Source: CAYVQZ01 sp964453435
Lineage (GTDB): Bacteria; Abyssobacteria; SURF-5
Assembly (NCBI GenBank): GCA_964453435.1
Contig: CAYVQZ010000010.1
Span: forward strand, 24,407-88,406
Length of the DNA stretch: 64,000 bases
Direction of reading: 5' to 3'
Below the pieces are notes generated by a model, which was not told the DNA's origin, made no database searches, and worked only from the letters and a program-made list of their open reading frames with translations. Positions 25,949-34,256 of this stretch are shown here, in pieces. The position numbers and the translations under genes were made by a program. The stretch's first letter is position 1, and every line of letters starts with the position of its first letter.

Positions 25949-27847
25949 ATGAAGTTCTTTTTCAATCCCGAAACCGTCGCTATCGTAGGCGCATCCCGCA
26001 ACCCGATGAAGTTCGGCAGCATCATCCTGACAAACCTCTTCAACCTCGGTTACGAAGGAAAGATATTTCCTGTCAATCGGAGAGGTGAAGAAATCGCCGG
26101 GCTGAAAACCTATACCTCCGTAAAGGAAATTCCCGACCCCGTTGAACTGGCGATATTGGCGATACCCGCCTCTGCCACGGTCGCGGCCCTGAAAGATTGC
26201 GCGCAAAAGGGCGTGAGAGGTGTCGTAATCATTTCCTCAGGCTTTTCGGAATCCGGCCCCGAGGGGCAGCGGCGCCAGGAGGAAATTCGAACGACCGCTC
26301 GCTCGGCAGGCATCCGCATCATCGGCCCGAACACGACGGGAATATTGAATCCCTACGACCGATTCACAACGACTTTTGTTTTTTTGAGAGACGTAAAAAA
26401 GGGTTCCGTCGCCTTCGTTGCCCAAACAGGAATGTTTGCGGGCATGCTCATGGAGTGGATACTGTCGTCGGAGAGCTTCGGTATCAGCAAGGTGGCCGGG
26501 CTGGGTAACAAATGCGACGTCGATGACGCCGATGTTTTGGAATATCTGGCGGAAGACGAACACACCAAAGTCATTATGATGTATTTGGAGTCCATCAAAG
26601 ACGGAAGGAATTTCATGCGGGCCGCAAAGACGACCGCTCGCGGCAAGCCGGTCCTCGCCCTGAAGGCCGGGGCCACTTTGGAAGGAGCGAACGCGGCAAT
26701 GTCCCACACCGGTTCGCTCGGCGGCAACGATGCCGTCGTATCCGGCGCCTTCCGGCAGGCCGGCATAATACGGGTGGACACGGTGCAGGAACTTATCGAT
26801 TGCGCCAAGATGTTTGCGTTTCAACCCGTTGCCCGCGGTAATCGACTGGCCATTGTCTCGCTTTCGGGCGGAGCGGCTGTCATCTCCGCCGACGCCGCCG
26901 TTCGCGCGGGCTTCAAGCTGGCGCATTTTCCCGCGCAACTTCTCTCTCATATCCAGAAGAAATACCCCCCGTGGGCAACTCTAAGGCACCCGTTCGATAT
27001 CGAACCGCTCACGGAGACCATCGGTTTTCAACCGGCTTTCGAGGTAGTGACGCGGTGTGCGCTCAGCAATCCGGAAACAGACGCGTGTTTGGTAATTACC
27101 TGGACTCCCTTCCCCGAAGCGGGCTTTTCTTTTGATTTCCTGTCAGAACTCCAATCAGAACACCCCGGCAAGCCCATCGCTTTCTGCTCATTCGGCTACA
27201 AGGACTATCATGAGGATTTGGCCGCAAAACTCGAGGCGAGACAGCTTCCGGTCTATTCAAGCTTTTCTCGCGCTATCAGAGCCTTGGCCGCCTCTGTGGA
27301 ATACGGAAAATTTCTCGGGGCCGTCGAGCAGCGGCATACCGATGGCCAGCCTCTCGAAACGTTCGCACGCCCGGTGTCTGCCTCGAAGATGACGGGCGAA
27401 AACAATCCCGAATCAAGCGGAGAGGCGGGAGCAAAGGGACGAGTCACGATTTTCTTTGACGGCGCATCGCGAGGGAACCCGGGTCCCGCCGCCATTGGCG
27501 TTGTAATGAAAAAGCCCGGCGGGGATGCTCTGTGCGAAATCGGAGAGACGATAGGGAACGCGACGAACAACTATGCAGAATATTCAGCCCTCATACGCGG
27601 CCTCGAGGAAGCGCGAGACCTCGGATACACGGATGTCGAGTGTTTCTCCGACAGCGAGCTGGTCGTCAGGCAAATGACGGGCAGCTATCGAGTCAGAAGC
27701 AAGGACCTGCTGCCCCTTGTCAGCCGCGCTCAGGCGCTCAGGCGAGGGTTCTCCCATTTCTCAATCCGGCATATTCGAAGAGAGCAGAACCGAAAGGCTG
27801 ACGCGCTTGCATCCAAGGCATTGAAGAAAAAGACAAAGCGATCGTAA
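25949..27847 (+). CDS. Fusion: NDP-forming acyl-CoA synthetase alpha subunit + RNase HI domain
   Basis: 632 residues, ATG with AGGAG at 5-nt spacing. Residues 1-135 form a CoA-binding Rossmann domain (VAIVGASRNPMKFGS, IIGPNTTGI). Residues 150-455 are the two succinyl-CoA-ligase-like domains, with the phospho-acceptor histidine H253 in SHTGSLGG. The ATP-grasp beta part is absent. A low-complexity linker (about 460-497) leads to a complete RNase HI fold (498-632) with all four acidic residues in context: D504 (FFDGASRGNPG), E544 (NNYAEYSAL), D568 (FSDSELVV) and D618 (RKADALA). I know no established role for this pairing. The frame is continuous, and each half has family-like length. It lies downstream of the AcnX genes, separated by a repeat. 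Confidence 0.9.
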   Translation: MKFFFNPETVAIVGASRNPMKFGSIILTNLFNLGYEGKIFPVNRRGEEIAGLKTYTSVKEIPDPVELAILAIPASATVAALKDCAQKGVRGVVIISSGFSESGPEGQRRQEEIRTTARSAGIRIIGPNTTGILNPYDRFTTTFVFLRDVKKGSVAFVAQTGMFAGMLMEWILSSESFGISKVAGLGNKCDVDDADVLEYLAEDEHTKVIMMYLESIKDGRNFMRAAKTTARGKPVLALKAGATLEGANAAMSHTGSLGGNDAVVSGAFRQAGIIRVDTVQELIDCAKMFAFQPVARGNRLAIVSLSGGAAVISADAAVRAGFKLAHFPAQLLSHIQKKYPPWATLRHPFDIEPLTETIGFQPAFEVVTRCALSNPETDACLVITWTPFPEAGFSFDFLSELQSEHPGKPIAFCSFGYKDYHEDLAAKLEARQLPVYSSFSRAIRALAASVEYGKFLGAVEQRHTDGQPLETFARPVSASKMTGENNPESSGEAGAKGRVTIFFDGASRGNPGPAAIGVVMKKPGGDALCEIGETIGNATNNYAEYSALIRGLEEARDLGYTDVECFSDSELVVRQMTGSYRVRSKDLLPLVSRAQALRRGFSHFSIRHIRREQNRKADALASKALKKKTKRS

Positions 27848-28274
27848 CCTCTCCTTCCTGTACGATTTTGGTTCTCATTGAACCTGTTGCCGCCATCTCG
27901 AAATCAGCCTGACACCGTTGGTGCAACATAAACACTGCCCCCGTGCACCTGAAACTTTGCAGCCATAACTAGTTTATTTTCAATAGGTTTAGATTCCGGG
28001 AAGATGACACCCCTTTCGGAAACGGGAAACAGGTGACAAGCAGCACGACCCGCCTTCAAAGGGAGAGATAAGCTAAGTTATTGAAAATACTACGGTTAAA
28101 TGCCGCACGATGTTTTTTCTCCGGTCTGGCATGGTTCTTGGTCCCTTTCGGAAGTGGTTGAAGTCGTGCCTGTAGGAAGAACGTAAGAGTTTGAGGTTAC
28201 GGTTTGGAGGCAAAGGGGGTAACTCCCGGCCGTCTGTTGCCCCAAAACAGGCGAAAGGAGGAAGAAGCGCCAAG
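27848..28274. other. Long non-coding gap with probable leader
   Basis: 427 bp without a recognisable gene; the sequence is less GC-rich than its neighbours. Several short dyads are visible but no known riboswitch class. It ends with GGAGGAAG at about 28257-28265, serving the small ORF at 28275. Confidence 0.35.
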
Positions 28275-28409
28275 ATGGATGTTTCAACCTTTACATTTAC
28301 GGTTGCACTGAGCTTCTTTTCCATGATTGTCATAGTCGTGGCAGCATTCATGGGGGCGTACAGATTTTTGAAGAATATTGGCCTGTTCAAAGGTCACTAC
28401 TACTACTGA
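28275..28409 (+). CDS. Small single-span membrane peptide
   Basis: 44 residues: a short polar start, one strong hydrophobic helix (about residues 10-29) and a tail of YRFLKNIGLFKGHYYY. A good GGAGG-type site lies about 10 nt before the ATG. Size, single span and basic/aromatic tail are like small regulatory membrane proteins, but no family is recognised. It lies 40 bp before the esterase and could be co-transcribed with it. Confidence 0.42.
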   Translation: MDVSTFTFTVALSFFSMIVIVVAAFMGAYRFLKNIGLFKGHYYY

Positions 28410-28449
28410 ACGCCCGCGAGGTATGAAAAGACACCACTCCCGGAGAAAT

Positions 28450-29268
28450 ATGACACTGACAAAAACCGCTTCCAGGAAAACATCTCTCGCACCGGCGTTC
28501 TCCTTCATTCGTGGACCTGTAGGGTGTCTTCTTGTTCACGGATTCGGTGACACTGCGGCGTTGATGGAACCGATGGGCACCCATCTGGGTACCCAGGAGA
28601 TCAGCACAAAGGGAATAACGCTTCCCGGCCACGGGACTTCGCTGAAGGATTTTGCGAGGATTTCCAATCAGCAGTTGCTGGGAAAAGTGGAGATGGAATA
28701 CTCCCGTCTGAAGAAAGACTGCGATTCGGTCGTCGTCGTCGGTTTCAGCATGGGGGGCCTCCTTGCGTATCAACTGGCAACTATGCGCGATGTGGAGGGC
28801 ATCGTTTCCATCTGCGCGCCGGCATTCCCCAGGGGGGGTGTCTGGGGCGAAAAGGCGATTAAACTCGCCGCCACCGCGGGCAAGATCGTTGGCGCCAGCA
28901 TTCCCAAACTTGGTGTGACGAGCCTTGCCGACAAAACCCTTTCGGAATATCTGGTGGGGTACAACAGCTATCCGGCCCGCAGCGTCTTGCGTCTTTTGGA
29001 GCTCATGGAAGCGACGCGAAGCGTGATGAGCCGAGTCCACGCTCCGACCTTAATCGTTCAATCCCGGCGCGACGACATCGTCTGGAAAGACAGCGGGAAA
29101 TATATATTCGACTCCATACGCAGCAAAGAAAAACGGCTCATCTACCTGGAAAACAGCCGACACAAGGCGCCCATCGATAGAGACCGCCACGTTCTGTTCG
29201 AAGAAGTGAGCCGGTTCTGCCTCTCCTGCGCCAAGCAGCCCCAGCCATCGAATCCTGCCGGCGGATGA
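28450..29268 (+). CDS. Alpha/beta-hydrolase, carboxylesterase/monoacylglycerol-lipase type
   Basis: About 272 residues. The oxyanion region CLLVHGFGD, the nucleophile elbow VVVGFSMGG, the acidic residue in VQSRRDDIV and the catalytic His in NSRHKAPID give a full triad. The short cap and the HAPTLIVQSRRD pattern resemble Est30-like carboxylesterases acting on short acyl esters. ATG 28450 has GGAG at 5-nt spacing; ATG 28423 is the alternative. Cytoplasmic, no signal peptide. Natural substrate unknown. Confidence 0.85.
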   Translation: MTLTKTASRKTSLAPAFSFIRGPVGCLLVHGFGDTAALMEPMGTHLGTQEISTKGITLPGHGTSLKDFARISNQQLLGKVEMEYSRLKKDCDSVVVVGFSMGGLLAYQLATMRDVEGIVSICAPAFPRGGVWGEKAIKLAATAGKIVGASIPKLGVTSLADKTLSEYLVGYNSYPARSVLRLLELMEATRSVMSRVHAPTLIVQSRRDDIVWKDSGKYIFDSIRSKEKRLIYLENSRHKAPIDRDRHVLFEEVSRFCLSCAKQPQPSNPAGG

Positions 29269-29505
29269 CCTTCCCCCGAAAAGACCGGCTTGGCGTCCGC
29301 GTTGAGCGAACCGGTTGAGGGCTTTCTGAAAGTTTCTGACGGTTCGGCGGCGCCCGCTATCGATTCCGAGGACCCCAATCGCAGTTCGGCGTCTCGGGGA
29401 CAGACTCACAGCTCCTGCGCTGGCATCTCGGCCAACCGTGGAATCGTGAGACGCGTTCACTGAGGCTTCTTCTGCCGCCGCTCTCTGGAAAATTGCTCCC
29501 CCTTA
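29269..29505. other. Intergenic region without a recognisable gene
   Basis: Holds a fragment of the extragenic repeat family (about 29385-29460: GGGGACAGACT and an AATCGTGAGACG word shared with 23021-23032) and nothing else identifiable. Confidence 0.4.
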
Positions 29506-29514
29506 TGTTATAAT
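29506..29514 (+). promoter_or_regulatory. Extended -10 promoter upstream of the PilZ gene
   Basis: TG-T-TATAAT at 29506-29514 is a perfect extended -10; the -35 position has only TGGAAA. Transcription from about 29521 gives a 230-nt leader before the ATG at 29752. That leader holds a doubtful 49-codon basic ORF (29577-29726). Confidence 0.5.
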
Positions 29515-29751
29515 GCGAACAAACGCAATTGCTTATACCGACTGCTCTTCGTGGTGTTACGTCGACCCTCGAGCACATGCTTGATTTGGATTCTTGCAAA
29601 ATCCTGAAGGTCAACACAATTTCCCGTCTCCTTCGCAAGCGATACTATTATCGATTCAATTCCATGGTCGTCGTCCGAATAAAAACAGGCAAATTTTTCA
29701 GATCGATAAAAGAGGTGTCGGAATGATCGCAAGGAATCGGAGAGCCAAGTC

Positions 29752-30120
29752 ATGGTGAAGTCAAAAACCGAAAGAAGAAAACAGCCGCGAGCAAAGGCCG
29801 TTGGGGGACTGACGGTCGGCGCAAAGCCACACCTGGCCACAGTCCAAGTGAAGGACATCAGCGCAGCAGGTCTCTGTTTCAAGAACAGTCGGCCTCTGGA
29901 GTTCATGTCTCGACTCCAGATGATTCTGGTGATACCCCTCTGCGCTGACGCGCTCGTCGGGCCCGAAATCGGTGAGATTCATTGTGAGGGAGTGGTCGTT
30001 CGATGCGAACGCATAGAAGACAAACACGGGAATCATTACGAGATAGCGGTATTTTTCACACAGATGGATGAGGCGGCGAGAAAGGCTGTTGAAAAATATG
30101 TCACAGACCATGCATTATGA
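29752..30120 (+). CDS. PilZ domain protein (c-di-GMP binding)
   Basis: 122 residues, essentially a stand-alone PilZ barrel. The c-di-GMP signature is present as RRKQPR (RxxxR-type, residues 8-13) and DISAAG (DxSxxG, residues 38-43), so it should bind cyclic di-GMP and act as an effector or adaptor. ATG with a GGAGAG site. It lies upstream of an exported coiled-coil protein and a Ser/Thr kinase in the same orientation; the repeat at 30140-30190 separates them. Confidence 0.85.
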   Translation: MVKSKTERRKQPRAKAVGGLTVGAKPHLATVQVKDISAAGLCFKNSRPLEFMSRLQMILVIPLCADALVGPEIGEIHCEGVVVRCERIEDKHGNHYEIAVFFTQMDEAARKAVEKYVTDHAL

Positions 30121-30139
30121 GAGCCTTCCACGGTTGCCC

Positions 30140-30190
30140 ACGGTCCCGAAAAGCCGGCGCAGGGGAGTTGTGCCCAATTACGGAGTCCGC
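30140..30190 (+). repeat. Extragenic repeat fragment between pilZ and the next gene
   Basis: GCGCAGGGG followed by GTTGTGCCCAATTACGGAGTCC matches the repeats at 25707-25731 and 62812-62838. It falls in the 5' region of the next gene and probably explains why that gene lacks a clean ATG start. Confidence 0.5.
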
Positions 30191-30196
30191 TGTCTT

Positions 30197-31063
30197 TTGG
30201 GAATTCGGAGACTGGCGGACTGCCATCGAAGCACGGACTGTCCAGTCGTAACACAGGCTCCTGATACCGAATCCGCTTTTTTCGCGAGGCTGCGTCTCGC
30301 TTTCATCTTCTCCGCATTCCTGTTATTCCTGGCACAACCATCCCTCGCTGACGAGATATACTTTCAGAGCGGATACTCGCGCACGGGCGTCGTTCTGCGA
30401 GAAACCGCCGACTCGATCACGTTCCGGACCGAAATGGGAATCACGACGGTCAGGCGGGAAAAGGTCGATTTCGTGGAGAAAGCTCCACCGGAAGAAAACC
30501 GGCTGCTGCGCAAGAAGTGGAGAGAAAAAGAAATCCGGCTCGAGGAGGCGCGGGAAGCCAAGCGGAGAGCCGAGCGAGAATTTGAAGAAGCGCAATTAGC
30601 CAAGGGGCTCATAAAATTTGAAGGCACGTGGATAAGGCCGGAAGAAAAAGAAGAAATACTGGAACTGCGGCGACGCGCTCGCGAACATCGACTCCAGTTT
30701 GAGAGAGAACAAAGAGAAAAAGGGATGGTGAATTTTCAGCATCTCTGGGTGACCCCCGAGCAGGCGCAGAAACTCCGGGAAATGGAACCGAAAATTTACG
30801 GGTTATATGACGAGATACGAGCCGAGAGGAGACTCGTCGAGTCGCTTCGGGGGGCAATGGCCAACGTCCAATCTTTTGAAGAAGCCAATAAATTCAGCGA
30901 TCGGATCAAGGAACTCCAGGCATCGATCGAGGAAAAAGAAGAACGGTTGGGAGAACTCCTGAATAAAGTTGACGAGGTTGAGGCCGCCACCGAAAAATAC
31001 GAGGTCCCCGAGGAGTTCCGGCGTGCGCTCACCCAGCCGGAAAATTTCCCGGAAGAGCCGTAA
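30197..31063 (+). CDS. Exported coiled-coil protein with N-terminal kinase-shared module
   Basis: The frame is open from 30068. A TTG at 30197 is the last plausible start before a hydrophobic signal segment (LRLAFIFSAFLLFLAQPSLA) with likely cleavage before DEIYF; the exact start is uncertain. The mature part has a beta-rich module of about 45 residues (YFQSG... SITFRTEMGITTVRREKVDFVE), then long charged coiled coil to the C terminus. Two units share the pattern KG(L/M)(I/V)xFxxxW(I/V)xPE. The N-terminal module resembles residues 393-432 of the Ser/Thr kinase that starts 21 bp downstream. Likely periplasmic; function unknown. Confidence 0.68.
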   Translation: MGIRRLADCHRSTDCPVVTQAPDTESAFFARLRLAFIFSAFLLFLAQPSLADEIYFQSGYSRTGVVLRETADSITFRTEMGITTVRREKVDFVEKAPPEENRLLRKKWREKEIRLEEAREAKRRAEREFEEAQLAKGLIKFEGTWIRPEEKEEILELRRRAREHRLQFEREQREKGMVNFQHLWVTPEQAQKLREMEPKIYGLYDEIRAERRLVESLRGAMANVQSFEEANKFSDRIKELQASIEEKEERLGELLNKVDEVEAATEKYEVPEEFRRALTQPENFPEEP

Positions 31064-31084
31064 GAACCTGCGCGCAAGAATACC

Positions 31085-33133
31085 ATGATCGGCAAACAGA
31101 TAAGCAATTATAAAATCCTCAAAGAGCTGGGGCGAGGCGGAATGGGGGTCGTTTACAAGGCGAACCAACTCGCGCTCGGACGAATGGTTGCCATGAAGGT
31201 GCTTCCCCAGCACCTCACAAAGGACCAGTCCTTTATCAGGAGATTCGAGAACGAAGCCCGCGCAATCGCAAAGCTCAACCATCCCAATATTGTTCAAATT
31301 TACGACATCGGACACGAGGATGATTTTTATTTCTATACCATGGAATACGTCGAAGGCCCCTCGCTCGATGACATCCTGTACAAAGAAGGTGTCTTGAGTC
31401 TTGGAAGGAGCGTGAACATCGTTCTGCAGGTCGCCAAAGCCCTTCAATATGCGCATAGCCGGGGCATTGTGCACCGGGACATAAAACCCAGCAACATAAT
31501 GGTCGATAAAGCAGGCCGCATCCGGGTGACGGATTTCGGTCTCGCGCTCCAGGAAAGAACGACCAGGCTGACGGTGGAAGGAAGCATTGTGGGGACGCCG
31601 GAATATATGTCGCCGGAACAGGCCGCGGGCGAAGTGGCCACCTCGCGAAGCGACATCTATTCACTTGGAGTCGTTTTCTATGAGATGCTCACGGGGAAAA
31701 TTCCTTTCGAAGGGGATTCCACCTTGATGGTGCTGAAGAAAATACAAACGACAGAGCCGGTGTGGCCGCGCTCTCTGAATCCCGGAATTTCGGAAGAGAC
31801 AGATACGGTCGTCCGCAGAATGATGGCCAAGAATCCCGGCAATCGCTACGCAAGCTGCCAGGAATTGCTCGACGATATCCGACGAATAAAATCGGGCGGG
31901 TCGATACCCCGGAAGAGACGGACGCCGTCTTTAACCCGGCTCATGCTGGCCGGTCTGCCAATGGTTCTGATTCTCAGCCTTGTTCTGGGTTTGAAGGCAT
32001 ATCAGGGGACTCGCCAATCGGCGCCGATCGACACACCCGTGAGCGAAAGAACAGATGACAAAAGGGCCGTCGAGAAACAGCCCGATGTGGAATCGCCTTC
32101 ACCGCCGGCGGCGCCGCCCAATGCAGTGCCCGCCCAGCCCTCCCCGCAGGAGAACGGCGCCGCCCAAAGAGAGAGAGAACTCGCGACTCTCGAGGAAGCC
32201 TTCCGAGATATCCGCGCCCGAAAAACCTTTCCACGCGAAATGTGGCCGGACCTGCTGCTTTTGAGCAAGGGAAGCGAAATAAACTGCGAGGTGATTGCGG
32301 AATCGATTGACAAGGTTCGCATTCGCACCGAACAGGGACTGGCCGAGATTCCCCGAAACGAGATTGAACTCATGGTATACGCGACGCCGGCCGAAGAAAA
32401 AGCTGCGGAAAAAGTTCGGGTCGATGAAGAGAAGCGGTTGCAGAAAGAACGGGAAATAAGAAGCAGAATCCAAGAGCTTGTCGAGAGCGAAGAGCCCGTT
32501 GAAGAAACCGGCGGCTCAGAAACCCGCCCGCAGGGCGAGCAGATTGCCGGCGTTCAAAAGGAGCGGGAAGCTCTCGCGAAAGGTGAGGCGGGGCCGAGCG
32601 AACCTTTTTTTATTCCCCTGTTCGAAGGGCATTGGCATGTCAAGTCCACGTGTGAGGGACTGGCGAAAGTCTCGTTTGACGACAATATTCTTTCCATTCC
32701 CGTTGGACAGCGCGCCGACAAAGCTTCATGCTCAATCATAGTGGAAACGTCGAATGTGAGCGGCCTGCCGGCTTCGATAGAACTGCTCGTGGAAATGAAG
32801 CAATTGGTTGTTCCGTTGAACGGCAAAGTCGTGTGCTCCTTCCTGGTCACATTGACTAACGGAAAATCGATCGAATACTGTCTGTACGACGAACAGCCAG
32901 GCGTGCTGACCACGGAAGAGGAAACACCGGCCGAAATCGCCATACGTCGTCCCCAGACATCCATCGTCGCCGGCAGCGGGTGGCACGTGCTGACTTTGCC
33001 GATCGCCGAAGACGCCGCCACGATAGGAGAAGGAGCGGGGATATCATCGATTGCCTTCGTCGGAAAACAAATCGGAAAAAACTGCGGTCGCTATCTCCTT
33101 CGTTGCAAGGGTATTGCTATAAATCCAACCTGA
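31085..33133 (+). CDS. Transmembrane Hanks-type Ser/Thr protein kinase with periplasmic domains
   Basis: 682 residues. The N-terminal kinase has Gly-loop GRGGMG (16-21), K38, catalytic HRDIKPSN (130-137), DFG (150-152), the GTPEYMSPEQ activation segment and the SDIYSLGV helix; all catalytic residues are present. A juxtamembrane basic stretch precedes one membrane helix (about 285-304). Outside are a Pro-rich linker (335-360), a helical stretch, the beta-module 393-432 shared with the preceding gene, a charged helix (435-475) and a C-terminal beta-sandwich-like domain (about 505-680). No PASTA repeats. Probably senses an envelope or ligand state. Three small genes follow in the same direction. 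Confidence 0.92.
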   Translation: MIGKQISNYKILKELGRGGMGVVYKANQLALGRMVAMKVLPQHLTKDQSFIRRFENEARAIAKLNHPNIVQIYDIGHEDDFYFYTMEYVEGPSLDDILYKEGVLSLGRSVNIVLQVAKALQYAHSRGIVHRDIKPSNIMVDKAGRIRVTDFGLALQERTTRLTVEGSIVGTPEYMSPEQAAGEVATSRSDIYSLGVVFYEMLTGKIPFEGDSTLMVLKKIQTTEPVWPRSLNPGISEETDTVVRRMMAKNPGNRYASCQELLDDIRRIKSGGSIPRKRRTPSLTRLMLAGLPMVLILSLVLGLKAYQGTRQSAPIDTPVSERTDDKRAVEKQPDVESPSPPAAPPNAVPAQPSPQENGAAQRERELATLEEAFRDIRARKTFPREMWPDLLLLSKGSEINCEVIAESIDKVRIRTEQGLAEIPRNEIELMVYATPAEEKAAEKVRVDEEKRLQKEREIRSRIQELVESEEPVEETGGSETRPQGEQIAGVQKEREALAKGEAGPSEPFFIPLFEGHWHVKSTCEGLAKVSFDDNILSIPVGQRADKASCSIIVETSNVSGLPASIELLVEMKQLVVPLNGKVVCSFLVTLTNGKSIEYCLYDEQPGVLTTEEETPAEIAIRRPQTSIVAGSGWHVLTLPIAEDAATIGEGAGISSIAFVGKQIGKNCGRYLLRCKGIAINPT

Positions 33134-33168
33134 GGAGCGGGGGGGCGCCTTGAAACAGGAGTACTGGA

Positions 33169-33468
33169 ATGGAACAATCACAAGCCGTTCGAGAAGAAGA
33201 CAGAAAGATGCGGCATCTCCGAATAATGGTCGATCTGACTGCGGCGGTGCTGGCGCAGGAAAAAATGAGCGTTGACGAGGCGCTCGACCTGATGAACGCC
33301 ACGAAGCGTGCGGCGCTCCGACTCTTTCCGGGCAAGGAAGAGACATACGACATCATTTACGGAAGACGTTTCGGGCGGATTCTTCGGGAACGATTCGCGG
33401 CTTCCCGAAAAGGGAAAGACCGGGAGGCCGGCGGGAGCCGGCAAGAGGGAACAGGTCGGGTTGAATAA
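33169..33468 (+). CDS. Small conserved helical cytoplasmic protein
   Basis: 99 residues with no signal or membrane segment. The pattern VDLTAAVLAQEKMSVDEALDLMNATKRAALRLFPGKEETYDIIYGRRFGRIL is distinctive; the FPGKEETYD(I/L)IY motif recalls uncharacterised proteins seen beside signalling genes in other Gram-negative bacteria (recollection, not searched). The C-terminal 25 residues are low-complexity and basic. Lies 35 bp after the kinase gene, so likely in the same transcript. Confidence 0.72.
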   Translation: MEQSQAVREEDRKMRHLRIMVDLTAAVLAQEKMSVDEALDLMNATKRAALRLFPGKEETYDIIYGRRFGRILRERFAASRKGKDREAGGSRQEGTGRVE

Positions 33469-33588
33469 GCCGTCAGAAAATTGTAAAATGTCATCCGTCG
33501 TTTCTTTTGTTATTTCTGACCGTTGATTCCGCATCGAGCGCATCCGGTCGACCCGGAGAAAAGCGGCCGACCCCGCAAAGGAAGAGGA

Positions 33589-34242
33589 ATGCTGTTCGAT
33601 TTTCTGCTAATCGTTGTCTTCACCTTTATTCTCAGCTTTCCCATTATGCTCTTGGCCGTGCGGTCTCCCTCCGGCGAGCATGAAATTTCGAATCAGCCGA
33701 GCCTTCGAGATGATGAGACCGCGGACGGTCCGCCCCCGAGGGAAATGGAAGAGCTTGCGGAACTGCTCCAGCAGGATAAGGGTCTCTTTGTTTCGAGAGA
33801 GTCCGTTGATATCCCTCACATCGAACTCCCGGGAGCGAAGCTGGGAGGCGGCTGCGTGAACGAAGACTGTTCAAAAGCCACCGGCAGTTTCGTCCTGGAA
33901 CTGTGCGAGAACCCGGACGAACAGAGGAAATACAACCGACGGTTGCGGGACCGGCGAACTTCTGACCAGCCCGTCACCGAGGAAAGACGGCTCGTACAAA
34001 GGCGCATCTGGCTCCGCCGCAGGGAAGACCGCCGAGGGAAAACTCTCCTCAATGTGACCGATGCCGCGGACACTCTCGGCGTCACGGTGGAGCAGGTATA
34101 CAAGTGGCTCGACGAAAGCGACATCCCGTTCTATCAAGTGACGGATGGAAAAAGGAGAGCGATACGATTCGAGATTGACGAATTGCTTCAATGGTACGGA
34201 ACCGTTGTCACGAAAGGCCGCGAACCGTACAAAAACACATAG
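33589..34242 (+). CDS. Membrane-tethered protein with C-terminal excisionase/MerR-like helix-turn-helix
   Basis: 217 residues from an ATG preceded by AAGAGGA. Residues 2-24 form one membrane anchor; 25-110 is a linker with a CVNEDCSK cysteine pair (89, 94); 114-150 is strongly Arg-rich. Residues 153-203 are an excisionase-type winged helix (LNVTDAADTLGVTVEQVYKWLDESDIPFYQVTDGKRRAIRF), the domain used by HTH_17 DNA-binding proteins. A DNA-binding domain anchored at the membrane suggests regulation by release or capture, or attachment of DNA at the envelope (inference). A phosphorylation link with the kinase upstream is possible but unseen. Confidence 0.78.
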   Translation: MLFDFLLIVVFTFILSFPIMLLAVRSPSGEHEISNQPSLRDDETADGPPPREMEELAELLQQDKGLFVSRESVDIPHIELPGAKLGGGCVNEDCSKATGSFVLELCENPDEQRKYNRRLRDRRTSDQPVTEERRLVQRRIWLRRREDRRGKTLLNVTDAADTLGVTVEQVYKWLDESDIPFYQVTDGKRRAIRFEIDELLQWYGTVVTKGREPYKNT

Positions 34243-34256
34243 AAAGGAACAGGAAC

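Noticed and set aside
28127..28141. Possible sigma54 promoter (TGGCATG-N4-TTGG)
   Set aside because: The essential GC of the -12 element is GG here, and no bound activator site or sigma54-linked gene is visible; treated as chance.
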